Shown here: piece after piece, positions 1-25,719 of the stretch
How the letters are laid out: each line of letters begins with the position of its first letter
Position numbering within the stretch: the stretch's first letter is position 1
Assembly (NCBI RefSeq): GCF_004027225.2
Contig: NC_046360.1
Coordinates: forward strand, 4,142,001 to 4,206,000
DNA: 64,000 nucleotides
Direction of reading: 5' to 3'
Source of the DNA: Strigops habroptila
Lineage: Eukaryota > Chordata > Aves > Psittaciformes > Psittacidae
Position numbers and translations under genes: made by a program
Notes under the pieces: generated by a model
Databases searched by the model: none
The model's input: only the letters and a program-made list of their open reading frames with translations
Told to the model about the DNA's origin: nothing

Positions 1-472
1 AAATTAATTTGTTATAACAAGTATATAAGGTAAATTAATTGTTCTGTGGAGACAACCATTAATGAACTTGGACTTCTACAGATGCCCATCCCATATTCTC
101 TATTACCATCTCTCTCCCATCCATGCCTCCGTACCAATCTTGTCCTGACTGGCTTGCTAGATGACTCCTGGGTCTCAGAATGGACAAAGACATGAGCTAC
201 AGCTTTTTCCTCTGAAAACCAGGACTTAAATTTGGGGGTCTCTTTCATTCAAATGCTGATTTTCATGCTATGAAATGCCAACATTCATTTTAAAGATATC
301 TTCACCATTCCACTAACTGCAGCATATTCCTCCAGCCACCAGCAAGTTATGAGGAATTGTATGTATATTATGAGGTATGCACACAAAGAAAGAAGTCACA
401 AGGGTCATCATCTGCTAAAACTGGGCTAAAAACTTACTGATTACATCAAGGAAGCAGCTGGAACATGCTCAC
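1..472 (-). other. DHX37: DHX37 intron 24 (partial)
   Basis: Sequence downstream of the exon 24 donor on the minus strand. I looked for the expected next coding segment (resembling human FRKLASYRSCLLSS) in all minus frames and did not find it, so the remaining exons are outside the window. No repeat or RNA gene was recognised here. Confidence 0.8.
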
Positions 473-14876
<14,404 letters not shown>

Positions 14877-15156
14877 CGCGGCGGCGGCGGCGGCCACAGG
14901 CGTGGGTCCAGCGCCGCTGCTTCCCCGGTACGGCAGCGTCTCGCGAGAAAGGGGCGGGCGCTGCGCTGGAGCTCGGCCCCGCGGGGAGTGCCCCGGGTCC
15001 TCCCGCCCGCCCGCCCGCCGAGCCTGGCCCCGCTGCCTCCCAACCCAGCGGGCACCAGGGCGGTGGGTCCGGAGCCCCCCTCGCAAGAGCCGGCCAAACC
15101 AAGCCAAGCGAAGCTGTGAATGGCAGTCAGTGCTCGGTGCAACGTCCCGGTACAGG

Positions 15157-15162
15157 TTTATT
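15157..15162 (-). terminator. BRI3BP: Candidate distal poly(A) signal AATAAA for BRI3BP
   Basis: Minus-strand AATAAA with T/G-containing sequence further downstream toward 15120. It is the last such signal before the DHX37 CpG island, so it would be the most distal possible end. Use is inferred; signals at 15601-15606 and 16761-16766 are alternatives. Confidence 0.4.
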
Positions 15163-15600
15163 GTAAGCTTTGTCACAACAGCACGGGCGGTCAGTGAAAC
15201 CGGCCTACAGATGGGTAACTACACAGCACATGGACTGGGCGCCCAGAGAAGTCATCGACAAAGTCAGGTATAGCTCCGTAAAAAATCAGTCCCGCAGACT
15301 TCTAACTACTTAGTGTTATCAGTGGAAGCCAGTGTTTCCCTATGGATCATATGTCAAAAGTCTACATACGCCATCTCTTCAGACCAAATTAATTTGTACC
15401 ACAATCGTACAAACTCAAACACGATCATCTTGAAATCCCATGTACAAAACGGTTCATGGAATCACAAACATCAGTGTGAGTGCGACCACAGCAAATACCA
15501 CTTGTGAGGGAAAGGAAAAGGTCAGTTTTTCCATGTGCTGTCATCACAGTTCGATTGAGTTATCCAAAAGGTTAAAATACATGCGGATACAATAAAATCT

Positions 15601-15606
15601 TTTATT
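15601..15606 (-). terminator. BRI3BP: Alternative poly(A) signal AATAAA for BRI3BP
   Basis: Minus-strand AATAAA about 440 bp upstream of the most distal candidate. It would give a 3'UTR of about 3.5 kb if used. Only the hexamer is seen. Confidence 0.3.
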
Positions 15607-18600
15607 TTCCAACCCAGACAAAGAGAACTTAACGGTCATTTACATCATTAGCTGCCAAATACAGATCAGTACGTGAGGCAAATCACACTGAAGAAACTTC
15701 TACACCATCGAAGAGCTAGGATTGATACTGGTCTATTTTCCACACTAACGATGCAACAAGTCTTAAAAAGCAAATCACAATTTGCAGGACACGCTACTAA
15801 AGTACAGCACTGAGTTACACCAGGTTTACACATTGCACTCTGACACCCAAAACCACTTTGAGAAGCGTTACATTCTGCACACGGCACATCAGCTATCGCG
15901 AGGCGAGGTGCGTACTTCCAAAGAAACTGCGACGGGCATTAATTCTGGTGAAAATGAATGTGTTGAAAATATTACAGCAGTTTCAAATATTAGGTCTTTA
16001 AGTACACTGTTTAACACATGGAAGACCCTACCGGAATGTCTGATACCGGACAGCCTGGAGCCCATCGCAAACAGGTCCCCCAGGGATGTTCGTTCAAGCA
16101 GACACTGCAGATAGGTCAGTAAATGGGAACCGTTTTGGCAGAGCTGCCCTGGGCCCCGAGGCCAGACAGGGTGCTCCCCGTGGCCACCTGAGCCTCCCCA
16201 CCATTGCCCGCACCAGGGAGCACAGCGATGCTGCTGCCTGCGTCAGGTTATGCTGCCCGGTGCACAAGGCAAAGGCCTGGAGTTGCAAAATCAGGGGGTT
16301 TATCCCCATTTCTGCAACTGACTCTGGTGGCTTGGTCCAATTCTGCATCTCTGTTTACCCATGGGTGACCAGGCACATCCTGTGTCACTGGCAACCCCCT
16401 GTCACCAGGCCAAGCTCTACAAACCAGAGCAGAACCTCAGTGGATAAACTAGATGGCTTGGGATGGAAAACACTTGTAAAAGGTATTTACAAAAGTTGAA
16501 AGAGATTAAATACAATGCCACATTCATGTCCCGAAAGCGCTTTCACTACAGTGCATGTTTAAAAATACAGAGCTTTTTTTAAAGTACATATATTGAAGAT
16601 TAGATTGTGCTTTAACAAAAAAAATCATTACTTCTGAATTTGACTACAGGAAAACTGAGTGCTGGGAAAAATACTGATTAAAAACACCCAATTTTACATA
16701 TTCTGCTTTTCACATAACATTTTGCTATACATGGGATGCAAGTAAATATAAAAATACCTTTTTATTCAAGCAGCAGGGTGATCAAAATGAAGAGTATTAA
16801 TATAGGAGGGCTGGTTTTACGAAACTAAGGTAAGTGATTAGAGCGAGACAGGGAGAAACTATAACCCAAATTAACTTCTATACAGTATTTTAAAAGAAAT
16901 CTTTATCATAGACAACTCTTAATATAGAAACAAGTCAGTATTTGGAACTTCAACATTAAATATAGATTATGTAAAATACAATCTACACCAAACTGACTCA
17001 TGCTCAGAGTCCTGAGGAAGTCGGTGGAGCCGCTCACGTGAATGAGCTTTGGTCCTCAGGCCTCAGAACACCTAAAGACCTGACAAAGCTTTGCCAGTGG
17101 ATTCCGAACTTCCGGGTTGGTGTTTCAGCCCAGTTCCCCATGCACAGAGCAGGGAAAAGCGAGCTTACAGGGAAGACTGTGTAATACTATGGAAAATGAG
17201 CTATAAAAAGGATTATACTGTAATTGCCATTTTCAGCTTTGCCAAGCGGACTGGTTGTGGCCGCAGTACTTATCTGTTCACAGAAAGGTTCTACATTATG
17301 AAAAGCAGTCACTTTGCAGCTCTAAATGTGCATGGCTTGAAAAAAAATGGGGCGCAGGGGGGATTTATAGAGGAAATAAAAAATTAAAATGGATTACAAC
17401 AGCGCCGACTGCATATGAACTTCAACCGTGTTGAACTGAAGTGATCACAGTTTGGAGTAAAGGCCATTAACATGGATTTTAAAATAATCCCTCACATAAA
17501 TGTCACACACAGCCCAAATGAGATTAGGCGAGGAACACATTTTAACAGCATTAAACTTCAGCAGAAAGAGAAAAATAAACTCCCCCCACAGCTACATTCA
17601 GTGAAGCGTCACATCCAACAAAAGCTCTACCCAGCGAAGCAAGAAGCTGAAGCCCAAGGGCCGAGCTGGAGCCGGCACTCACGGGCGAAGCAGCACCTCC
17701 TGGTATTTGCTCCCCTTGCTTGTCAGCCAGGCCCTACCACAGGCCAGTTTTTGTTGCGTTTTTTTCCTTTACTTGGTCATTTAGACGTTACGGAATACAT
17801 AGTTCTTCACCTATGGTCCGTTTTACCCCCCATGATATTGATACTGTGCTCATCACCATGGTTTAGCTGCTATCCCTCCCTCCCCTCATCTAGACCCTCA
17901 GATGCCACACACATTACACCACGTCCCGGCCTCTCTTCCCTGAGGTTTCCTTTGTTTCAATGCATTTCAGCAAACCTTACGCAGGCAGTAGCAGCCTGCC
18001 AAGCCACCTAACCCTAAGGTTACAAACACATAGAATCCTTCAAGTAAAACTGCTTCAAAGCTCCTGCACCCCTTTGAAACACAACCGTTTAATACACCCT
18101 TCTCATAAGGTGACTCGCTTTCCCCAGAAGAGTGAGGACACAAGACTTCAAGCAAAAAGCTCCTATAAAACTATTACGATTTTAGAAAAAAATCCAGATC
18201 TTCCTGAAGATAATTTATTGCCGCTTATTGGTCCTGAGAAAGCTTTAAGCAACAATACATTTGCAAGTGGTTTAACTGCTGCCTTTTTTGAGAAAGTACG
18301 TGGGTCCTGAAACTAAAAATCATGGTTTACTCTATGCTTGGAAAAATGCTTCGCTGTGAATATCAAGGATGAATTACAATTTGCCACGCTACATCTCTTC
18401 CCTTTGTGTCAAGAGCTTTCCTTTCAGACACCAAATTTAAATTCTCCGAGATGAAATGCAATGAAATAATGCCACACGTGCGCTCCTCAATTCCTCCTGT
18501 GGGACTGGCATTAAAGAGCTTCAAATCTATGAAATCTTCCTTCTCCCTTATTCCCCACTTCCTATTAAAAGCCACGGTGTGAATTTTTTGGCCTGGATAC

Positions 18601-19143
18601 CAGAAAATTCCTCATCTGATACTCTATGAAAGGCAACTTGAAGGCAATGAAATAAGCCAACGATAAAACAAAAACATTCACAACTTTGGAAGAAAAAGAA
18701 ATGTGGACCCACAGCAGTTACTTCTCAATGGAAGTGTTTGGTAGTTTATTTTTTTTTTTTGTTCTTTTTAACTTTTAAAGTGTCAAATTTGCATATGTTT
18801 TAGCTCAATTTCAAGATTTGAAAGACTATTCAATTTGCTTTTATAAAAACTTTACAAAAGATGTTTTTAAGTGCTTGTAAAAGTAAGCGTTTATCTACTG
18901 AGAAAATTCGAGTACTGGATAAAACTCTCTGAATATACAGCTGAAGTTCTTAAACGTTTGTTTTTTTTTCCTACAAGTATAATGGCTGAGTGTATAATCT
19001 AGATAAATTAGTCTCACACATGATGAAAAGTTATAACTTTTGCACACTTTTTACCATGTGATGTTTTGTTGCTTTGTAACTTCAAATGAGACAGTGCTTA
19101 GGAATTTTCTAGAGCTGGTGTACAGTGGTCTATAGGGGCTGGT

Positions 19144-21350
19144 TCATTGGTTACTGCCTCTGTCCAGGTTCTCAATCAGCCGAGAAAGACGAATGTTCAG
19201 AAGTCTGATCTGACTATCGAGGTGGTCCATCTTCTCCTCCAGGCTGCTGTTGCTGTTTCTTCTCCAGTAAAATCCAACTGGCCCCGTCATGAAGTAGACT
19301 GCTACAACAAAGCAGAGAGGCAGGACAGCGTGTTCCGGGTCACCTTCATACTTCTGGAGGATGTACACGCACGAGAGAGTGAAAAGGGCAACCCTCGCAA
19401 TCCAGAAGAAACGACCAAACAGCATGTGCAGGAGATAGAAGAAGAATCCAAGGAAGAGAGATAAAAACCAATAGGCGAGTAAAATGGCACCAATCAGTAG
19501 AAGAGCACGGGTTGGGCTGTTGGCAATTGCTGCTGGGCTGAAATAATGAGTCAGGTTGGAGGCTGAAAAACAAAGGAAAAGTCCCAGAGTATTAACGAGA
19601 ACATGCCAAATGGTAATGGTAAAAACGCAACACAGTGTCCAAGGGTCATGCAGTGGGGTCACAGCTCTGACCTCTCTAAAGGAAGGGGTAAAGCTAATTC
19701 ATCCTTTTCTGGAGGGACCTTCTTCAAATCCCTGGCTCAGCTCCAACGATACAACTGAATTAATTCCTTTAAAGTAAAGGTTCTTTAAAGACAAGCTATT
19801 GCAGGGCCTAAGGTCAAAGCTCATACTGAGGGTAAAGATCCTCTTTGCGAAAGTTATGTTCTAAGGCTCTCAATTGCACTTTTCCTTCTTCTAGTCCTCC
19901 TTTATTTCCCTGCAGTGTTCTTGGCTGCATGCATCTATGTAGTGATGACACAAAGAAACCACCCATGACTTGTAATGCCCTTTAGAGACATGTACAGAAA
20001 AGGAATGGCTGGTTTTAGTCCTCTTGTTTGAAGGTATTAATGGCAAAATCAAAGCCAAGTGAAGCAGATAGATACCACTGATGGATGCTTAATCCAGCAT
20101 GATAAAATGTAATTATTTTCCCACATGGCTTGTGCTTGTCAACACTGGTACAGACTGATACAGTTCAAGAGTTAAGAGGCATCACACTTACCATCAATTC
20201 CAAGAACATCTAACAAATCAGTCCATATCCTCCAGAATGTGTCCATTAATACATCCACCCCATTGACAAACCTCTCTGTCAGCCTTGAGAAAAACTGAGA
20301 AATAAAATCGAAAATTAAAAAAATAAAAATCCTCAGTTCCTGAAACACGCTTCCACTTTGAGACTCACTAGCTATGAGAATTATAATTCACTAGACAAGA
20401 ATTGCAGGGTATTCTGAAGCCCTCAAGGAAAAAGAATGCTTTTAACTTTGCAAATCATAAATTTACTTATTACAATTGTCCTTATTCTGGGTATTTTGCC
20501 GTGTAAATGTATATAATAACAGGATTTAAAAATGCACTTTATTAGCTTTACCACTGTTCTGAAGTTTAAAGAAAACACTATTACTAGCAACAGACATTGG
20601 CAAAGCAAACCAGAGAACTATCAAGCAACTGAGAAATGTCCCGGGTGCCTCACCCAAATATCTCAAGTGCATTTACAGGTCAATTTAACAGTATTTATTA
20701 CTTCTTCCTCCTGGCTGCAAGCAGGACCAGAGGAAGGCAGAAGTCTGTCTGCCCGCATGCCTGATTCCCTGCAAGTTCCTCTGTAGCCCTACAAGCACAG
20801 GATGCTCTGCTGGTGCAGACACACCATATTTCAGTTGCAGGGCCCCTCACCGACAGTGGTCTGCCCTGGCCGCCTCCCCCACCTAAAATAGCCTTTATTT
20901 AGAGGTTTATTATATAAATATTTCTTGCAGTTTTCTCCGCATCAAGCCTCGCCTCCCGTTTTTCTTCGCTCCAGCCGTTGGGCCGCCTCAGCCCGGGCTC
21001 GCACAGAGGACGAGGCCGGTCCACGCCGACCACCGGCCAACGGCGGGGCTCTGCCTCACAGAACCGCTTGCACAGCCCGGGCAGCAGCGGCGTGGGGAGA
21101 GGGCGCGAAGGGAAAGGAAGCGAAAGGTTTATGGGGAGGAAGCGGGCCGGCGCCTCACCTTCTGCAGGGCCCGCACGTTGTCCTCGCCGAAGAGGCCGCT
21201 GACGCCCTGATAGAGGCCGCTGGCGGCGCGGCGGAAGCTGTTTTGCTTCTCGGCGCCGCGGCTCCGCGCTGCCCAAGCGCCGGGTCCCACCGTGCCGCCC
21301 AGCAGCAGGGCGAGGAGCAGCAGCAGCGCCGGCAGCCGCCCCGCCGCCAT
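19144..21350 (-). CDS. BRI3BP: BRI3BP, BRI3-binding membrane protein (complete, 3 exons)
   Basis: Integral membrane protein known in mammals as a partner of BRI3 and reported at ER/mitochondrial membranes with roles in apoptosis and p53 signalling. Exons: 1, 21159-21350; 2, 20192-20294; 3, 19144-19562 (stop TGA at 19144-19146), 237 aa against about 251 aa in human. An N-terminal hydrophobic leucine run (residues about 6-27) looks like a signal peptide. SGLFGEDNVRALQKFFSRLTERFV is split by intron 1 and matches the human protein. Hydrophobic segments lie at about 118-147, 150-167 and 177-198 (with CFVVAVYFMTGP). The C-terminal SLEEKMDHLDSQIRLLNIRL (205-224) is a predicted coiled coil. The start ATG has a strong context (gccATGG). 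Introns 1 (864 bp) and 2 (629 bp) contain nothing recognised. Confidence 0.96.
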
Positions 21351-21450
21351 GGCCGCCCGCGCTGCGCCCTGCGCCCGGCAGCGCCGCGATGGTAGCGCCG
21401 CCTAGAGGCCGCGCCGCAAACTCCGCGAGTGCACCGCCCCCTGCCCGCGG
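20940..21450 (-). promoter_or_regulatory. BRI3BP: BRI3BP CpG-island promoter
   Basis: GC-rich, CpG-dense block centred on BRI3BP exon 1 (start codon 21350) and extending into the first part of intron 1 on the left and upstream to about 21450 on the right. Sequence upstream of about 21480 drops sharply in CpG content. No TATA box is visible. This is the expected promoter architecture for a broadly expressed gene. Confidence 0.75.
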
Positions 21451-21479
21451 CCCCCTCCTCTTAAAGCGATGGAGTTGTT

Positions 21480-24400
21480 AAAATCACAGCGTGATTTCGG
21501 TTGAAACGGGACAGTCGAAGGTCTTCGTGGGCATCCATCCCCCCCCGGGAAAAACCGGTCTGATCAAGTCTATGGCTGTGTCCAGCCTCAGAGCAGCTTG
21601 CACTGGGGGTGAGCTTGTGCCAGTCTAAAACCAGTTGCAGTAGTTAATCTCTGCTAGTGCTTGACCTGGTGCAGCATTTAGCCTGTCTCAGGCTAATTTT
21701 TGTACTTAATAATCCACCTGGTCAAAATTTTCTTTCCCTACTATGTAACCAGCATTTCCCATGCCTCAGCTTAGGGCTGTTGGCTCTCCTGCTGCCAGCG
21801 TGTACCTTCTGGAAGGTTCTGGTTCTGTTTCCCCCCATATCCTCTGCTCAGATAGGTGCAGACTGGGATAAAGTCTTGCTTTTCCCCTTTCCGAGCACTC
21901 TCAGGCACCCTGTGCTCCAGCTCCTGGCACTGCATCAACATCCACCTCACAGCGTGGAGCCCACACTTGGTCCTGCTGCTCCAGCTGGGTCTTGGAAGGG
22001 CCAGACCGAGGGGAAGGATCACATCCCTCGACGTGCTGGCTGAGCTCTTACTAACACAGCCCAGGATGCAGCTGGACCACATCGCCAACTCACAATCTTG
22101 GCCCCCAGATCATCTCCTGTGGAGCTTTTAAATGATTCATCTATCTATTTGTGCTCTAAGACTCATCACAGTCTGTACAGAGTACAGCCTTTCCTGTGTG
22201 GGTCTCCTGAGGAGACTCCCAGGTGCAACCCCCAAACAACAAAGGGAATGTAGAAGTCTAATCTCATAAAACGACATCTATCTTATCAACTGCCAGTTGA
22301 GGGATTCTGAAGGACTCTCATGTCCTTCACCCTTGAGAAGCTCTGACTCAGATGTATAAGCCGAAATTCAGCACGCGCAATGGTGCAACTCCCTCTTCTG
22401 ACAGGTTTTGTGTTGATTTTTCCTGACCAGGCTAATAAAAGACAGGTTGGGAAGAATAAACGAAATGTTATCAGCTCCTTCTGGGTAGTGAAACCCAACC
22501 AGGATGTTAGTAGAGTGAGGTAAGAATCCCCAGGAGATAGAAAAGCACTTTGCTGCCTTCAGAGCACGTTTGATTCATCATTCCTTGACAGGAGCCTGAG
22601 ATAGACAAGACAGGAATACAAAGGCAGCAATATAAAAACAGATCCACAGGTTTGTGGTGCTGATTGTGCAATGACAGATGATCCCATCTGGGGCAGAAAG
22701 GGTTTATTAAGTTGCCCAACAGTAACTTCAAGGCACAGAGGATCCCAGTGCCCTCCCCGGAGCTTCTCATTGTGCTCAGGAGGGTGCAGGCAGCCTATGA
22801 TCACATCTGCACCCCATCCAGGATCTCTGCTCTATCTGGCACATCTCTGCTTGTACTCACCCCCTTCCAAGTTCAGGGGCACAGCTCGTAGCTCTCCCAG
22901 ACACTGGAATAACTCTAAGTATCTCTATCTGATTTTATACCCTGTCTGCTTGACTTTTAAACCTCGTAAGCCCAGTTGCTGAGCAGTTGAGCAGACATCT
23001 AGAATACAGACATCTTTTCTATGGCCTTTTTCCTAGTTCTAGCCTGGCCAAAACACTTATTTTCACATTTAGCAGAATGGCCAGTACCTTTCAGCATTAT
23101 TTATATTGGGCTCCGAAAGGGTTGGGCCCAGATCCAGGAAGGTACTTAGGGTCCTACCTGATTTCAGTAGGACACAGATTCTTTATGTATTTATAAATGG
23201 TGCTTTCATGCTTTTTTAAGGTGATCCTGAAACTGCTGACATGTTAATACCCGTGTATATTCTGAAGTCTATCTCATACTCTTCCAAGACAGACTGATAA
23301 CTGATGGCAGGTATTTTTGAGGCTCTTATGAGGTTCTGCCCTTGGTGTCCTGCTTTGCCTAGACTGCCAGAGCACAGCAAAGTGTCCTCTTCTGGGGCGT
23401 TTCTTGAGTGTAAAGAACCTTGTGGTACAAAACAACAACAGTAATGTAATTAACTGTACTGCGTGTTGTTTTCTGTGCCAGTTGTAACTCCTCAATTTGC
23501 TTCCAGTTGCATGGCTATCTCTAGATCCCTTTGTTTCTGGTCTGATGGGTCTTGCTTCTGCGAATTTGGGGACATTGCTATTTCTCTACATGAGTTTCTG
23601 TCATGGCATCCCCTCAAAATCACTTCTGCAAAGTGCTGCTTGTTTCTTTCCATCTGTTCTTTACCGAGGCTCAGAGGCCTATTTCAATGGCTGCCTTTGG
23701 GAGCCTGCACTCAGGGTTGCCCTTCATATGATGTCAAGATAATTTGGGAATCTTCCCTGGTATTTAACTGATTTCCTGACCTGTCTCAATGAGCCTATTT
23801 CAGGTACATTCACCTCTCTAAATCCACAGCTCTTATGAAATTACACAGTACTTCACCCTTCTTGTTTAAATAAATGAAATCGCATCTGCTCAAAGAATAC
23901 GTTGCATCATGACATGAAATATTGATCTCAAGCACGCTGGACTTTTTAATTAGGACAACTGTGAGGTTTCTAGAAAGATCCTCTGGTGAGGGTCTTACTC
24001 TACAGAACAAGTATGAGTGTATGTCTCTCTTTTCTGGTCTGCACTAGTAGCTGTGTAATGTGTCTTACTCAGATATAGGCATTTAACAACAATCTGAACA
24101 GTATTTAGAATAAATTTAGGTCTTCTAGATGTCAAAGTTTTAGCAGATCATAGGGTTCTCTCATTTTAAATCATTTTCTATGCTGAAAAAATGGTGTAGC
24201 CTTAAAAAAATCCAACTGGTGTTACTGTGGACCAGTCCTTAACTTCGCTGACCCTTATTTTTGTCTTTACTTCATCTCACAGCCTCAATTTGCCAACTAG
24301 TTTTTGCTGCTAGCTCTGTGAGGGTTTTCTTGCAATGTGTCACTGCTTCTTTTCCTTCTCCTTCTCTTTCTTCCCTTTCTGCAACTGCTTTTCATTTTGA

Positions 24401-25000
24401 TCCTGGTTACCTGCACTCCTGACACAACATAGAGGCTGGTGGCCACTCTGAATATAGATCAGATTTCCTAATCCAGGTGATCAATGGATCATGGTCAGGC
24501 CTTGGGATACTGCACAGATTGCCATGAGTTATTATTAGGAAACTTATCTCACAGGTCCATGCATTTCATCATTCGCTTTAATTTCACAGACTGACTGCAC
24601 AGATGAGGTAGTGCCATCATCATCATTATTACTGTTAATCGGTCCTGAAGCATCTTTTGAAGGGCCCCTAATCTAATCTAGAGCAGAAAACATGATTTAA
24701 TTTTCAACCTATTATTACTATTAGTTGGTATAAAGCAAGGCTTAAAAAGGTTTCAAAATGGTCAATTCCAGTTACTCAGGCTATTTTCCTCCAGCTATTC
24801 TAATCTAGTCTCCAAACTATTTTTCTAGTCAATGCAGTGCTCTTAATGCCCATTTTCTCATTAAAGGCTTGTTTAAACTTTATTATTTTTTCTTCCAATT
24901 TTTCCAGTCACTTTTGAAAGAAGGAAGAACTGACTTGGGTAAGGCAAAACTGGAATGTGAGCAAGGAACATGGAGGCATAACCCACTCTAATTAAGGCTG
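21480..25000. other. Gene-free stretch upstream of BRI3BP
   Basis: About 3.5 kb without a recognisable gene. Open frames here are short, lie on both strands and resemble no family. A pyrimidine-rich run occurs at about 24345-24380, and a small inverted repeat (tctcctgaggaga) at about 22203-22215. I see no CR1 copy, long terminal repeat or RNA gene. Regulatory elements or a noncoding transcript could be present but are not identifiable by eye. Confidence 0.5.
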
Positions 25001-25061
25001 CAATAGTAAAACTACTCTTAATAAATGAGAAGCTCTGCCAGGCTTTCCTAAGAGCGCAAGT

Positions 25062-25067
25062 TTTATT
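25062..25067 (-). terminator. AATAAA poly(A) signal downstream of the orphan minus-strand promoter
   Basis: Minus-strand AATAAA about 65 bp beyond the TAG that closes the lysine/arginine-rich frame. With the TATA box at 25245-25251 it would bracket a transcript of only about 170-180 nt, or form the last exon of a longer minus-strand transcript. Only the hexamer is seen. Confidence 0.25.
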
Positions 25068-25244
25068 GCTAAATTCCCAGTGCACCCCTTCCTCCTTGAA
25101 CAAGTGGGTCAGTCCATTTTAAACTATGCATTTTTCAGCTCGGTGAGAGGGTTTTTGGGTCTCTTCTCAGGTGATTTGGTTGCACGTTTTCTTTTGAGAT
25201 GCACATGTTGCTTTGGGAGAAGGAAAGGTGCTTGTTTGAGGTGC

Positions 25245-25251
25245 TTTTATA
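25245..25251 (-). promoter_or_regulatory. TATA box (TATAAAAG) on the minus strand
   Basis: Minus-strand GATATAAAAGCAC, a near-ideal TATA box, placed about 120 bp downstream (in minus direction) of the nearest minus-strand CCAAT box. It predicts a start site near 25215-25222. The downstream minus sequence has an ATG opening a 23-codon frame and, in another frame without ATG, a lysine/arginine-rich run that ends at a TAG near 25130. Confidence 0.4.
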
Positions 25252-25259
25252 TCTTAAAT

Positions 25260-25700
25260 CGGCCAATATCGGCACCGCGCAGACCGCACGCCGGGCTCGC
25301 CTCAGCGCTGAGGGAATCACGGAGAGACCCCACCCCGGCCGCCGAGCAGCATGAGAGCGCTCCTCCTATTGGGCACACCTCCTTGTGATCCGGCCTCTCA
25401 TTGGCCGGAAGAGAAGTGAGTTTGCAAAACCTTTGCTCCAATTGGCTCTTGGCTGTGTCAGCGCTTTCGCCTTCGGCCCAGCGGCGAGGAGCGCGGGCAC
25501 TCGGCTGATGTGAGGCCAGGCGCGCGGCAGCCAATCAGGCTCGCCGGCGTCGCGGCCGCCGTGCGCCGCGCGGGATCCGTCCGCAGCGCCTGAGGGGCGG
25601 TGGCGGCGCTCGGCCTCGGCCGCCTCAGCGGAGGGAGGGCGGGGAGCGGCGGGGCCGTGGCTCCCTCGGGGCACGGATGAAGGGGGGCGGCCTCAGGGAG
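25260..25700. promoter_or_regulatory. Orphan CpG island with multiple CCAAT boxes
   Basis: CpG-rich block about 1.8 kb upstream of AACS that covers no recognised exon. It contains five CCAAT pentamers: ATTGG on plus (CCAAT on minus) at 25368-25372, 25400-25404 and 25441-25445, and CCAAT on plus at 25263-25267 and 25531-25535. The three minus-strand copies are 32 and 41 bp apart, similar to NF-Y site spacing in multi-CCAAT promoters. A minus-strand TATAAAA lies at 25245-25251. It is promoter-like, but the transcript it serves is unknown; a noncoding RNA, an unrecognised small gene or an alternative AACS promoter are possible. Confidence 0.55.
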
Positions 25701-25719
25701 GGGCCGTTTGAAATGAAAG

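Larger units (their letters stand above)
15140..19143 (-). other. BRI3BP: Probable BRI3BP 3'UTR (about 4 kb)
   Basis: Between the BRI3BP stop codon and the DHX37 CpG island I find no conserved protein. The open frames present (for example plus 17472-18011 and 15782-16114) resemble no family and are low in coding character. The stretch is AT-rich and carries several minus-strand AATAAA signals (plus-strand TTTATT at 15157, 15601, 16761 and about 18215), consistent with a long 3'UTR having alternative ends. Extent is inferred, not seen directly; an intergenic stretch following a shorter 3'UTR is the alternative. Confidence 0.45.

Noticed and set aside
17472-18011. Plus-strand 179-codon frame in the BRI3BP 3' region
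   Set aside because: No recognisable domain or composition typical of a protein, and no splice or promoter context.
19147-19464. Plus-strand open frame of 105 codons
   Set aside because: It is the antisense shadow of BRI3BP exon 3, which is clearly coding on the minus strand.
25135-25250. Lysine/arginine-rich minus frame as a linker-histone gene
   Set aside because: The basic run is short and lacks an ATG, a globular domain and a histone 3' stem-loop. It is kept only as part of a finding.
25707-25712. TTTGAA as a cell-cycle (CHR) element for the orphan island
   Set aside because: It lies more than 170 bp from the nearest CCAAT box, whereas CHR elements usually sit close to one; a hexamer match alone is not evidence.
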